From positions 1-64,000 of the forward strand of contig JBJXDX010000150.1 of the NCBI GenBank assembly GCA_046154585.1: DNA of 64,000 nt. Direction: 5' to 3'. Position numbers and translations under genes: made by a program. The notes beneath the pieces were generated by a model, which saw only the letters and a list, made by a program, of their open reading frames with translations, searched no databases and was not told where the DNA came from. This DNA comes from CADEFX01 sp046154585 (lineage in GTDB: Bacteria; Pseudomonadota; Alphaproteobacteria; Rhizobiales; Hyphomicrobiaceae). Below, piece by piece: positions 1-7,764 of this stretch; the first letter of the stretch is position 1, and each line of letters starts with the position of its first letter.

Positions 1-1
1 G

Positions 2-382
2 GCCGAGAGGGAGAAGGAGCGGCAGAAGCAGCTCGCCCTCGCGCGCCGCATACACAAGAACAGGCTCGGCCCCGCCGAGGAACTGGACGCTGCGTTCGCC
101 GCCGCCGAGTCGGCGTGGCTCCGGTACGCGGCGACGAGCCATTCCTACTTCGGCGCCCTCAGGAACGCGGACGCGTTCCGCAGGACGCTGCTCGACGACG
201 CGCAGGTCAGGCGTGCGGGGTTCGCCTCGATGCCGACGCTCATGCAGCTTATCGGCGCCCCGACGCACCTGAGGCATCACGCGCTCCGGTGCCGGGACGC
301 CGAGGCAACGCTGCACGCGCCGGACGCCGTCGCGGGCGAAGGCGGGGAAGAGATCACAAACGAGATAGGAGCAGAGACATGA
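2..382 (+). CDS. Hypothetical phage-like protein, 5' end outside the window
   Basis: An open frame enters from the window edge and ends at TGA 380-382. The visible C-terminal 126 residues start with a charged helical stretch rich in Glu, Lys, Arg and Gln, followed by Ala-rich helices. No family is recognised. Its stop overlaps the ATG of the next gene (ATGA at 379-382), so the two are translationally coupled and probably belong to one phage-type operon. Base composition is very GC-rich, unlike the genes after 1146. Phage origin is an inference from the neighbour and from other phage-like pieces up to 2617. Confidence 0.55.
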   Translation, partial: AEREKERQKQLALARRIHKNRLGPAEELDAAFAAAESAWLRYAATSHSYFGALRNADAFRRTLLDDAQVRRAGFASMPTLMQLIGAPTHLRHHALRCRDAEATLHAPDAVAGEGGEEITNEIGAET

Positions 383-756
383 GGGTACTTGAGAAGGTCG
401 TCCGCGCCGGCGACGCCGGCGACGAGCTCGACAGGATCGCGAAGCGGCGCGCCCAGGAGCTCGGCGTGTCCGAGGCCGAGGCATACGTGCTGAGCATGGT
501 CGAGCGGCCCGACCTGGCCGAGGCGGCCGTCGAGGGATACGCGGCGGACGCGGACGGCGCCGAGCGCATCGTCAAGCGGGCCGAGTCCTTGGAGGACTCG
601 CTCGAAAGGATGGCGCACGACCGCGCCGCCCGCACGGGCGAGACATTCGCGAAAGCCTACGTCCAGATCATCGAGAGCGATTACGGGCGGGCTGCCTACG
701 CACAGATCTGCGACCTGAGGGACGGCGCCGCGCGCCGCTCCTCCGGGCTCGGATGA
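379..756 (+). CDS. Small protein with a duplicated helical module, phage-type
   Basis: 125 aa. The ATG at 379 overlaps the previous stop, which decides this start over the longer upstream frame. The protein contains the same roughly 40-residue module twice (about residues 15-55 and 70-115). Each copy reads L-x-R-x-A-x-x-R-A-x(3)-G-x(3)-A-x-A-Y-V, with acidic residues and an Ala-Tyr near its end. Short proteins with this repeat occur in Mu-like and other transposable phage gene sets; the exact role is unknown. I infer a remnant or edge of a prophage. No enzyme motif is visible. Confidence 0.55.
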   Translation: MRVLEKVVRAGDAGDELDRIAKRRAQELGVSEAEAYVLSMVERPDLAEAAVEGYAADADGAERIVKRAESLEDSLERMAHDRAARTGETFAKAYVQIIESDYGRAAYAQICDLRDGAARRSSGLG

Positions 757-1145
757 GGCCGCGGCCCGGGAGGGTGGGGTGCGCGGGAGGGATCAGCCCC
801 GCGCCTCTCCGCGAGTGCCCGCTCGGGCCGCGCCTCGATTGGGACTAGTCGGCTGGGCGGCCGCGGCGCGTGGAGAGCGGAGCGCGTGTCTCTCGTCCAG
901 CGCGCGCACATTCGGGGCGGCCATACCCCGCGCGTCGCCGCGGCCGCCCAGCCGACACCGATAGACGGAGCGCCCGATGACCACAATCAACATGGTCAAG
1001 CCGGGGCTCGCCACATGTGTGGAGGCTGCTTAACCGCGACGCGACGCGGCTGGGGTGACCCTTCACCCCATACAACGGCGTTGCGGCCTAGAATTACCGA
1101 AGGTATGTATCGACACGATCAGGGCGAGCTGTCTGGGGGGACGCG
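757..1145. other. Intergenic stretch with two inverted repeats, no gene seen
   Basis: No convincing coding frame. It contains a perfect 21-bp inverted repeat (848-868 and 936-956) and, closer to the hydrolase gene, an 8-bp hairpin with a 4-nt loop (1051-1070, TGGGGTGA/TCACCCCA). The first 200 bases keep the extreme GC richness of the phage-like genes; AT rises after about 1080, where the promoter of the hydrolase gene should lie. Confidence 0.6.
848..956. repeat. Perfect 21-bp inverted repeat with 67-bp spacer
   Basis: The arms at 848-868 and 936-956 are exact reverse complements over 21 bases, containing a GGCCGC/GCGGCC core. The spacer also has GAGAG/CTCTC self-complementarity, so the whole could fold as a branched structure. 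It sits just after the phage-like genes and could be a phage terminator, a recombination site or an element end. No flanking target duplication was seen. Confidence 0.7.
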
Positions 1146-2120
1146 ATGCCGCGTGATGTCGCCGTTGTTTTTGTCCATGGGATCAACGCAGCCAGCTTCG
1201 ACTACTCCGTCCCTATGCGCGAGAGGCTGCGCAAGGCGCTTCCCCGGCGGTTCCGACAGTACGCCAAGTACAAGTCTGTATTCTGGGCCGACATTGTCCG
1301 CGGGAGATCCCAGCTCTATCTCGAGCAGGCGAAGACCACCGCGAATATCGTAGACAACCGCTATCGTCGATTCATCGTCGAAGGCCTGGGAGATGCCGCC
1401 GCCTACCAAAAGACGAGGAATAGGGAGAATTCGGCATACTACCAAATCCAGGAAAGGATCACCCACGCACTTCGCGATGCCGAAGCGCGAGACGATCCCG
1501 AGCGCCCACTGATCTTCGTCGGGCACTCCCTCGGCTGCCACATTATCTCATCGTACGCTTGGGACATAAACCGGCTGAAGCAGATGTCAGACGCCGACCT
1601 ATGCGCCTGGAACGATCCCATCGCGACGACATTCTGCGATGAACTCAGATCAGCCACGCCGTTCCGGCGTCTGGACACGTTTGCAGGGTTTGTCACCCTA
1701 GGCAGCAACATGCCCCTTTTCACCTTCATCTTCGGGCCAGACAAGGTCTTTCCGATCAGCCGACATGCAATGCTTGGCCAGTTACCCGCATTCCCGGGAT
1801 CGCGACTCAGCGAAACCACCACGCAGCGCGCCAGATGGCTCAACTTCTATAGCCGCAACGACCTGCTGGGATATCCGCTCAAGCCGCTCAACAGCGCGTA
1901 CTTCAGCGAGAACAGGCTCAGCGACCGCGAGGTCTGCTCAGAGGGATATCTTCGGCGAAAACTCCTGCCGTCTGCCTTCAACGCCCTGCCAGCACACCTC
2001 GGCTACTGGACCACCCCAACAGTCATTCGTGAGACTGCCCGGTTCATCCAGAGCATCATCGAGGCGGACGACCTTCCCCCCACGAAAGAGGCGTCGGTCG
2101 ATCAGGTGACGACGTCGTAG
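1146..2120 (+). CDS. Alpha/beta hydrolase fold protein, probable serine esterase/lipase
   Basis: 324 aa. The N-terminus gives a beta strand into V-H-G (residues 10-12), the usual oxyanion loop. The nucleophile elbow G-H-S-L-G is at 126-130, so Ser128 is the predicted nucleophile. No signal peptide is seen, so it is likely cytosolic. The start ATG follows a G-rich Shine-Dalgarno (GGGGGG, about 6 nt upstream). The final 19 bases overlap the convergent gene at 2102-2368. Substrate is unknown. Its position among phage and defence genes suggests accessory cargo. Confidence 0.8.
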   Translation: MPRDVAVVFVHGINAASFDYSVPMRERLRKALPRRFRQYAKYKSVFWADIVRGRSQLYLEQAKTTANIVDNRYRRFIVEGLGDAAAYQKTRNRENSAYYQIQERITHALRDAEARDDPERPLIFVGHSLGCHIISSYAWDINRLKQMSDADLCAWNDPIATTFCDELRSATPFRRLDTFAGFVTLGSNMPLFTFIFGPDKVFPISRHAMLGQLPAFPGSRLSETTTQRARWLNFYSRNDLLGYPLKPLNSAYFSENRLSDREVCSEGYLRRKLLPSAFNALPAHLGYWTTPTVIRETARFIQSIIEADDLPPTKEASVDQVTTS

Positions 2121-2368
2121 CTCGCGTCGAAGACCGGGCCCGCGCATATGTAGAGTTCGCCCGAGACGCCCTGCATTACCCAGTCGCCAGCCTTTCCCGT
2201 TGCGGTCCCCTCCGTGGTTTCCACCTTGAAGGGCTCGTCCATCTTCAGCGCGGCGATCGGGATAGGACGCTTCAGCGCGCGCACACCGCCCGCGATGTCG
2301 TTCAACGCGGCGTAGCTCTGGTCGCCCACAGCAACGCGTCCACTGCCATCCCTCTTAAAAATCTTCAT
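2102..2368 (-). CDS. PGDYG-like small phage protein
   Basis: 88 aa. The ATG at 2368 is preceded by GGGAGGG, a good ribosome site, so the longer upstream extension is dropped. The C-terminal half has the pattern TTEGT...AGDW...G..GELY.C....F..SY, which matches the small phage/prophage family whose typical C-terminus reads PGDY/W-hydrophobic-G-x-x-GE-hydrophobic-Y-P-C. Biochemical role is unknown. It overlaps the 3' end of the hydrolase gene. It adds to the prophage signal of this flank. Confidence 0.6.
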   Translation of the reverse strand: MKIFKRDGSGRVAVGDQSYAALNDIAGGVRALKRPIPIAALKMDEPFKVETTEGTATGKAGDWVMQGVSGELYICAGPVFDASYDVVT

Positions 2369-2437
2369 TGGACCCTCCCAGGCTCGGCGAGAACGAACTG
2401 ATCCTATCGCTGTGGTCTGAGCATACAAGATTGCGAG

Positions 2438-2617
2438 AACACTCTCGCCCAGACCAGGGCGGCGGCGGCGCGGGCCGCCGCGCGCTTCGCGACGGGCGGC
2501 GCCTTCACCGTGCCGGGCGCCGAGGTCGAGACGCGGGAGCGCACGAGCGGCGGGACGAGCATCAGCGGCGGCCAGTTCGACTCGGAGATGGCGCTACCGC
2601 GTGGGGCCGCGGCGTAA
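2438..2617 (+). pseudogene. Fragment resembling the C-terminus of a phage tail tape-measure protein
   Basis: A frame ending at TAA 2615-2617 encodes an Ala/Arg-rich helix followed by FATGGAFTVPG and a Gly/Ser-rich tail ending in SEMALPRGAAA. The FATGG-FTVPG block resembles C-terminal parts of tail length tape-measure proteins. There is no start or ribosome site, and the 5' part is missing. The rest of 2369-2703 shows no other gene. The call is from pattern only. Confidence 0.35.
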
Positions 2618-2709
2618 AGCGGCGCTGAATATACCGTCACTTCGCTGATCCATGACCTGGCGACCCATTCGCCCTACAGTGTTACGCAACTTCAGTTTGG
2701 GAGGTGCGA

Positions 2710-3795
2710 GTGCTGTTGAAGCGGGCGCAAGACTTCATTGATGGCGGGGCAAATGTACTGAGCTTCTGCTCTCTTTTGCTTGATCGTATTCAAGAGAAGG
2801 GAGCCAATGGACTAGCCGCAGCACAGCTTCTGTTCGAGAGCGACTACAGCGGGTACACATTCAAGCAGGAGTTGAAGTTGATAGCCGCCTCTTCCCTTTT
2901 AGTTTGGGGCGAGGCAGGTGTTAGGGCGCTGGGCGAAGGCGCGCGGCGCAGCGACTCCTTTACCACCTATTGGCTGTGCTCGATGTTGCTGGCAAGCGTC
3001 GCCGCAGGCCGCCGGCTGCCGAGTTTTTTTGCACCGCGTGATGCGAAGCTAAAATCAACGATAGAAGATTCATTAGCCTCTCAGCCAAACCTTCCTGAAC
3101 ATTGCCGCGCCCAGCTCGTGTCACTTGTTCTTTCGATTGATGCGGAAGATGACGTGGCTCACTATATCGGGACGGCAATCTCCAATTTTGGAATGTCCGA
3201 CGCCCTCGCAGCTAGGGAGGTGTTCGCCGCTCTATCAGCGCGATGGCTCGCCGTGAGCACTCCGGTTCTCCAGCGCTATGAGGCAATGATCCGCAACACT
3301 CCCGACAGTGAGCCGAAGTTTCAGGAATTTCTTACGCAACACCCACAGCTGCTTGACCCGATGGTGGTTACTGTATGGCCTCAGCCCAATTTGTTCGGTG
3401 CTAAGTTTCCCGATTTTGTTCTCCGAAGGATCGACGACAGCTACCTGATTATTGAAATAGAAACGCCGGCCAAGCGTCTGATCACGAAGGACGGAAACAT
3501 TTCTTCGCTAGCGGTTCATGCCGAGAGGCAGGTTACCGACTATCAGTCATACCTAGGTCAGCGGCCAATCGAGGTACGAGCGTCTTTTCCAAATTTTCAA
3601 GAGGCTGACTGCCTCGTAGTCTGCGGCCTGGAAAACAAGCTGAGTCCGAAGCAGAAGAATGCGCTACGCGATGTAAATCGGACTCGCCACCGCGTGCGGC
3701 TTGTCGGCTTTGACTGGCTGGCAGAGAGAGCGCGCTCCATCGCGCAAAACGTGACCAAGCATGCTGCGCAAATTTCTACAGTGCGCCTGTCATAG
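2710..3795 (+). CDS. Shedu-like DUF4263 nuclease-fold protein
   Basis: About 361 aa. GTG 2710 is chosen because GGGAGG (2699-2704) sits 5 nt before it; GTG 2704 in the same frame would abut that site. The N-terminal 200 residues are helical with no known domain. From about residue 200 the pattern EPKFQEFL...HPQLL...KFPDFVL...LIIEIETP...ERQVTDYQSYL fits the DUF4263 domain of the single-gene Shedu anti-phage system, a PD-(D/E)XK-type fold. Acidic residues of PDF and EIE (about 235 and 249-251) are candidate metal ligands; the usual lysine is not in the E-x-K position. It may act against phage DNA. Confidence 0.7.
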   Translation: MLLKRAQDFIDGGANVLSFCSLLLDRIQEKGANGLAAAQLLFESDYSGYTFKQELKLIAASSLLVWGEAGVRALGEGARRSDSFTTYWLCSMLLASVAAGRRLPSFFAPRDAKLKSTIEDSLASQPNLPEHCRAQLVSLVLSIDAEDDVAHYIGTAISNFGMSDALAAREVFAALSARWLAVSTPVLQRYEAMIRNTPDSEPKFQEFLTQHPQLLDPMVVTVWPQPNLFGAKFPDFVLRRIDDSYLIIEIETPAKRLITKDGNISSLAVHAERQVTDYQSYLGQRPIEVRASFPNFQEADCLVVCGLENKLSPKQKNALRDVNRTRHRVRLVGFDWLAERARSIAQNVTKHAAQISTVRLS

Positions 3796-3901
3796 GCAGC
3801 GGCAATGCTGGCTTTTATCGCGTTGGTAGAGCATCTAAGGTTAGACGGATTGCGATTCGTAGCGGTGCGGTTCACTCCACCCTTGCGAAAAGGTTGGAGT
3901 A

Positions 3902-4228
3902 ATGGAGATTTCGTTTCAAACGAAAGCACTTCGCGACACCTGCGAGAGCGAAGAACTGTTGGTTCAACGTTATGGCTTGAAAGTCGCGCAGTTGGCCATG
4001 CGCCGACTAGCAGATCTCCGCGCGGCCATAACAGTGGGTGACATTGCTGTGGGTAACCCGCGAATCGTTCGCGGCTCACGAGCCATGCGGGTCGACCTCT
4101 GCGATGGCTTCGAAATCATATTTCGCGCCAACCATACGCAAGGGCCACTTGATGCCGACGGCAAACTGGATTGGCCAGCGGTCAAACGCATCAAGATAAT
4201 GAAAATTGGGAGCAGCGGCGATGCCTAA
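3902..4228 (+). CDS. HigB-like RelE/ParE-superfamily toxin
   Basis: 108 aa. The start MEISFQTKALRDTCESEE and the helix RYG-hydrophobic-AxxLxxRLADLRAA are typical of host-inhibition-of-growth (HigB/killer) toxins, ribosome-dependent mRNA interferases. A short GGAG lies just before the ATG. The 3' end overlaps the next gene by 8 nt, the toxin-first order usual for higBA. Toxicity is inferred from family, not shown. Confidence 0.75.
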   Translation: MEISFQTKALRDTCESEELLVQRYGLKVAQLAMRRLADLRAAITVGDIAVGNPRIVRGSRAMRVDLCDGFEIIFRANHTQGPLDADGKLDWPAVKRIKIMKIGSSGDA

Positions 4229-5306
4229 CCCAATCGGCTTCTCGCCTAGATGGTCGTCACCGCCGGGCGAAACTATTATGGACATCTTGATGCAGCGAAG
4301 GCTGTCCCAGCCCACTTTCGCAAAACAGCTCGGCCTAGGTTTGGACGATGTACGAAGGCTGACTCAGGGCTTAACAAGTATCGACTCGCAGTTGGCCGGG
4401 CAGCTTGCAGTGCTACTCGGTCCATCAAAGGAATTTTGGCTCGCTCGCGAAAGGCAGTTCCGGGAGCGCATGCATCAAGACGATTTGGAGGAAGCTCAAC
4501 TATCGCCAGAAGAATGGGCTTCACAGCTACCACTTAAGGACATGGCAAGATTCGGCTGGATTGGATCGACGACCTCCAAGAAAGAAGCGGCCATAGAGTG
4601 CCTGCACTTTTTTGAGGTGCCGTCTGTCCGAGCATGGCATCGAAAATACCGAGGGGATTTGTCCGTGGCCGCGTTCCGAACTTCTCCGTCATTCGCTTCA
4701 AACCCGGCGGCTGTCGCGGCATGGTTGAAGAAGGCTGAGAAGCTGAGCAGGGAGATCGCCTGCGTTAAGTGGGATCGAAGAAAGTTTTTGGCAAAGGTCT
4801 CCGAACTCCGAAAGCTCACGCGACAGAAGGATCCAGCGCGATTTATCCCCGAGCTAACCAGTGCTTGCGCCGAATGCGGCGTGGCGCTCGTCATTTTGCG
4901 CGCACCGAGCGGCTGTCGAGCCAGTGGGGCAACGCGCTTTTTGACGCCCGAGAGAGCCCTCATCGTGTTGAGTTTCCGATATCGATCGGACGACCACTTC
5001 TGGTTCACATTTTTTCATGAAGCTGGGCACCTACTCCTCCACGATATGGACGCCCTTTTTCTGGAGGATGGAAGCGATGTCACTGCCAACGAGGAGAGAG
5101 AGGCAAATGCGTTTGCAGAGGAAGTGTTAGTTCCGCCAAGCGCTAGGGCCGAGCTGATGGCGGTTCGCCCGAGCGTAAACGACATCGTCAGGTTCGCTCG
5201 CAGACTCGGTATCTCCCCGGGCATTGTCGTTGGGCAAATGCAGCATCACGGCCGCATACGCAGGGACCGCTTTAATGGCTTGAAACGTCGCTTTGTCTGG
5301 GGCTAG
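4221..5306 (+). CDS. HigA-like antitoxin fused to ImmA/IrrE metallopeptidase
   Basis: About 361 aa from ATG 4221. Residues ~15-80 form an XRE/HigA helix-turn-helix (RLSQPTFAKQLGL...). The C-terminal half carries the zinc protease signature HEAGH (266-270) and the downstream EEREANAFAEE helix (291-300) that gives the third ligand, as in ImmA/IrrE. It overlaps the HigB gene by 8 nt. The expected role is to bind the toxin and its own promoter. The protease domain may cleave the antitoxin or another regulator on stress; that is an inference from ImmA, which degrades its phage repressor. Confidence 0.8.
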   Translation: MPNPIGFSPRWSSPPGETIMDILMQRRLSQPTFAKQLGLGLDDVRRLTQGLTSIDSQLAGQLAVLLGPSKEFWLARERQFRERMHQDDLEEAQLSPEEWASQLPLKDMARFGWIGSTTSKKEAAIECLHFFEVPSVRAWHRKYRGDLSVAAFRTSPSFASNPAAVAAWLKKAEKLSREIACVKWDRRKFLAKVSELRKLTRQKDPARFIPELTSACAECGVALVILRAPSGCRASGATRFLTPERALIVLSFRYRSDDHFWFTFFHEAGHLLLHDMDALFLEDGSDVTANEEREANAFAEEVLVPPSARAELMAVRPSVNDIVRFARRLGISPGIVVGQMQHHGRIRRDRFNGLKRRFVWG

Positions 5307-5321
5307 GCGAAAGCACCAGTG

Positions 5322-6257
5322 TTAGCCATTGAATGAAACGAAGCGATGCGGGCTCTTTTGCCAGTTGCATATCGCGTCCTCGATGACTTGCATTCCCACC
5401 ATAAGGTGGGATTCCAATTGCAATGCTCTGTCATCAAGCTCTCGATCGAGCCTCTTGTCTTCTGCGCTGCCTGCGAACAAAAGCCTAGCGCCGCGTAGTG
5501 GGCCGGTCCCCTCGCCTATGTAGGCCGATCCAGCTTCAATCGGCGCCAGTCCCAACTTGCTAAGCATCGTGAGGTAATCAAACCTTCCAAGCCGCCCGAA
5601 CTGACGGACCGCGCTCATCGACTGGTAGAGAACCTCAAACACTTCCTTTGGATTTTGGCCCACCCTTTCGTGGATTTGTCTGATGAGTGCTTGGTGCGTG
5701 CGCGGCGGGCTTATCCAGGCAACATAGGATTCAACGACCGCCGCGAGGCCATTCTTGGCCTCTGCGCGAAGGCTTTGGTACTTTCTATGATTGCTGAATC
5801 GTCGCCCCTTGCCCTTCAGCAGGTGGAGGTTTGCCCCCAGCCAATCGCGAAAACTGCCAGGGCACGCACTGATAGTGGTCCAATCCCAATGCTCCTCTCC
5901 GCCAAGCCGGCCGTACACATCGGCCACCAATCGCCAATTGCTCTCGGCAGACTTTCCGAAGTGGGTCGCAAGGAAGACTAGCCAAAATGCCTCGTCAACG
6001 TTTCCGCGCCTATGGTGCAACACGGCTGCCTTAAGTGGATCAAAAAGGTCGGAGGATGGGTCCGTGCGGCGCGAGTCGTGATTTCCATCACGCACGCGAA
6101 ACACGTACTCCACCCGGCGCAGACTATCGACGAGTTGTTCGACCAGACAATCGATATGATCGGCAGGAGAGAGACCTGGCAAGTGAAGCACTTCAGAATC
6201 AAAGCGCAGCAACTGCTGTCTAATTTGACTTGCGCGGTTGCGATCCGGCGGTCTCAC
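5322..6257 (-). CDS. Alpha-glutamyl/putrescinyl-thymine pyrophosphorylase, clade 3 type
   Basis: 311 aa. The stretch FWLVFLATHFGKSAESNWRL, the W-x-W motif, F-R-x-W-L-x-A-N and the RFSNHRKYQSL block, then RFGRLGRFDYLTML.KLGL.PIE..SAY and GPLRGARLLF, match the aGPT-PPlase clade 3 family, helical DNA-glycosylase-like proteins predicted from phages that hypermodify thymine in DNA. Family members elsewhere are predicted to displace the pyrophosphate of 5-(pyrophosphoryloxymethyl)uracil in DNA by an amine. It overlaps the stop of the upstream gene by 4 nt (ATGA), so the two are coupled. No phage DNA kinase is present nearby, so substrate and partner are open. Confidence 0.75.
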   Translation of the reverse strand: MRPPDRNRASQIRQQLLRFDSEVLHLPGLSPADHIDCLVEQLVDSLRRVEYVFRVRDGNHDSRRTDPSSDLFDPLKAAVLHHRRGNVDEAFWLVFLATHFGKSAESNWRLVADVYGRLGGEEHWDWTTISACPGSFRDWLGANLHLLKGKGRRFSNHRKYQSLRAEAKNGLAAVVESYVAWISPPRTHQALIRQIHERVGQNPKEVFEVLYQSMSAVRQFGRLGRFDYLTMLSKLGLAPIEAGSAYIGEGTGPLRGARLLFAGSAEDKRLDRELDDRALQLESHLMVGMQVIEDAICNWQKSPHRFVSFNG

Positions 6258-7285
6258 GCATCTTGCCCCTGTGATGTCGCCCGATCGGGGTCAAGCTCCG
6301 AGAAATGCAATTGCGGATCGTCAACGTCAATCATTCGCGCCTTGGCTCTGCCGCGAATGAACTGGTCGTAGACCTCCGACCGCATCGCATTCTTCTCCCT
6401 AACGATTTCGCGTTTGTCGCCCCTACTCAGCAGAGCTTTGATCCGCAGGAGACGAGCAAGATCAATCCAATAAGGATCGACATCTTCTTTTGCAGAGATG
6501 GTAAGGTCGCGTTGACGTAGCCTCTCTTCGACCTGTAGCAGCCATTTTAACGAGGGCCACGGATCTCCGACCGGCATTGCAGGCATCGCTATTCGTGCCT
6601 GCCAGCCCTCGTCCAAATATTCTCGAGCCCGAGCTTCGTCGCTGTCATAGAGATGCAAACTTCCAACTGAGTGATGGTACGTCCCTATTTCGAGCCCTGC
6701 GCTTCGGGCCACTATCTCTTGCATCAGCGTGAACGCGAAGACGTCGTGGGGCAGGCCTCTGTACGCATCATTGGATCTCATATTAGTGAGCATGTGAAGC
6801 TTTCCGCCCCTGGGCATAAACTGCAAGGTGCAGGTGCAGGGAACGTCCTTCTTGTGCAGATCACGTGCAGCAAAGATCTGAATAACGGCTTGCCTTGTAT
6901 CCTTCTTGTTTTGAAGCATGTCGATGATGATTTGGATCTGGCTTGGAGGCTTACCGCCAAAGATGCGTGGCCCGTAGGCGCCGGGGGCGATGACGGACCT
7001 TGGAGTTAGCCCTGCAAATTTCTTGTAGGACGGTATGTAGTACTCGACGACGTGCAACCTATTCGAGCCCGAGACATACCAGAGGGTTTCGCCGAGGCAG
7101 CTGAACAGGGTGGCTCGCTCTTCTGTGCGGCTGAAACGCGCTCGCGGATTCTCAAGGGTAATTAGATGGGCCATCAGCTCTCGAGCCGGCCCCCTAGAGG
7201 ATCGCGTGCGAATTGAGCTCTTGAGAACCTTCTTGAAGGTCTTCACCAAGAGGTCGTCGAGGGTCTCCGCCTTGATGTGCATCAT
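6254..7285 (-). CDS. Thymidylate synthase / pyrimidine 5-hydroxymethylase family protein
   Basis: 343 aa. The nucleophile Cys is in DVPCTC (Cys150), followed by the phosphate-binding RSND (170-173), GLPHD and SLHLYD, all in ThyA order. AYGPRIF and DTRQAVIQIF also fit. At the pyrimidine-sensing position, where ThyA has Asn (GLPFN), this protein has Asp (Asp181), the residue that marks dCMP hydroxymethylases such as T4 gp42. It is therefore probably not the housekeeping dTMP synthase. Start ATG 7285 (a second ATG follows directly). It is coupled to the downstream pyrophosphorylase. Confidence 0.8.
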   Translation of the reverse strand: MMHIKAETLDDLLVKTFKKVLKSSIRTRSSRGPARELMAHLITLENPRARFSRTEERATLFSCLGETLWYVSGSNRLHVVEYYIPSYKKFAGLTPRSVIAPGAYGPRIFGGKPPSQIQIIIDMLQNKKDTRQAVIQIFAARDLHKKDVPCTCTLQFMPRGGKLHMLTNMRSNDAYRGLPHDVFAFTLMQEIVARSAGLEIGTYHHSVGSLHLYDSDEARAREYLDEGWQARIAMPAMPVGDPWPSLKWLLQVEERLRQRDLTISAKEDVDPYWIDLARLLRIKALLSRGDKREIVREKNAMRSEVYDQFIRGRAKARMIDVDDPQLHFSELDPDRATSQGQDA

Positions 7286-7456
7286 GCGAACCAGGGTCCA
7301 CTGCGCAACACATCGTACAGTCCTGCCAGGCTTGAGGCACGAACATTGCCCTTTCGGGCCCGCGTCGGGCCTGATCGGCCCGGCCGCTCGACCGGCCGCG
7401 GCGTCCCTCGCTCGCAGCGGCGCCGAGCAAGCGCATGGTCCGACTCGCTAAAGCTC

Positions 7457-7512
7457 TGGTGCGGACGGAGGGACTCGAACCCTCACGACGTCGCCGTCTC
7501 AGGATTTTAAGT
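7457..7512 (-). tRNA. 3' half of the host tRNA-Leu(UAA), split by the element
   Basis: Read on the minus strand this is anticodon loop CTTAAAA, anticodon-stem strand TCCTG, variable arm GACG-GCGA-CGTC, T arm GAGGG-TTCGAGT-CCCTC, acceptor strand CGTCCGC, discriminator A and CCA. There is no 5' half next to it: upstream bases are unrelated. The missing half, with complementary acceptor strand GCGGACG and stem strand CAGGA, lies at 42872-42910. Joined at the shared 8-bp core they give a complete class II tRNA-Leu with anticodon UAA. Displaced halves mark the left end of the element. Confidence 0.93.
7505..7512. other. attL core of the tRNA-Leu element
   Basis: TTTTAAGT, the anticodon loop on the minus strand (ACTTAAAA), is the only sequence shared with 42872-42879. 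Outside it, the left copy continues into the tRNA 3' half and the right copy into the 5' half. An 8-bp shared core fits the overlap region of a tyrosine recombinase. Confidence 0.88.
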
Positions 7513-7764
7513 TATTTGCGTCATCACGCAAGATATTGAATTGACGATAGATTTTTGCATCACGTTCGTGGGTGTGTAAGTCCTTGTGTAAGTGGTTTTC
7601 GGCCGCAAGGGCGCGAAAACCCTCGTGTATGCCTGCTTCGTATGGAGCCGCCGCCGCCCTCACCCGAGGAGGGGCGCGGCGCGAGAGAAGAAGCAGGACA
7701 TGCCTGCTTTGGTGGTGAGTCAGAGCTTTCTGCAGTCCCGTTTGGAATCGGTACGCGACTGCAC
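7513..7764. other. Left end of the element: noncoding, with arm-type site candidates
   Basis: AT-rich for the first 50 bases after the core, then two GTGTAAG copies at 7574-7580 and 7586-7592, 12 bp apart. The same heptamer occurs twice, 11 bp apart, at the other end (42763-42769 and 42774-42780), in the same orientation and at similar distance from the core. These are good candidates for integrase arm-binding sites. No gene was recognised here. Confidence 0.6.

Noticed and set aside
6254..7285. Housekeeping thymidylate synthase thyA
   Set aside because: It has Asp and not Asn at the pyrimidine-sensing position, is longer and divergent, and is coupled to a DNA-hypermodification-type gene.
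7457..7512. A complete tRNA gene at this place
   Set aside because: Only the 3' half is present; the bases upstream on the minus strand do not form a D arm or 5' acceptor strand.
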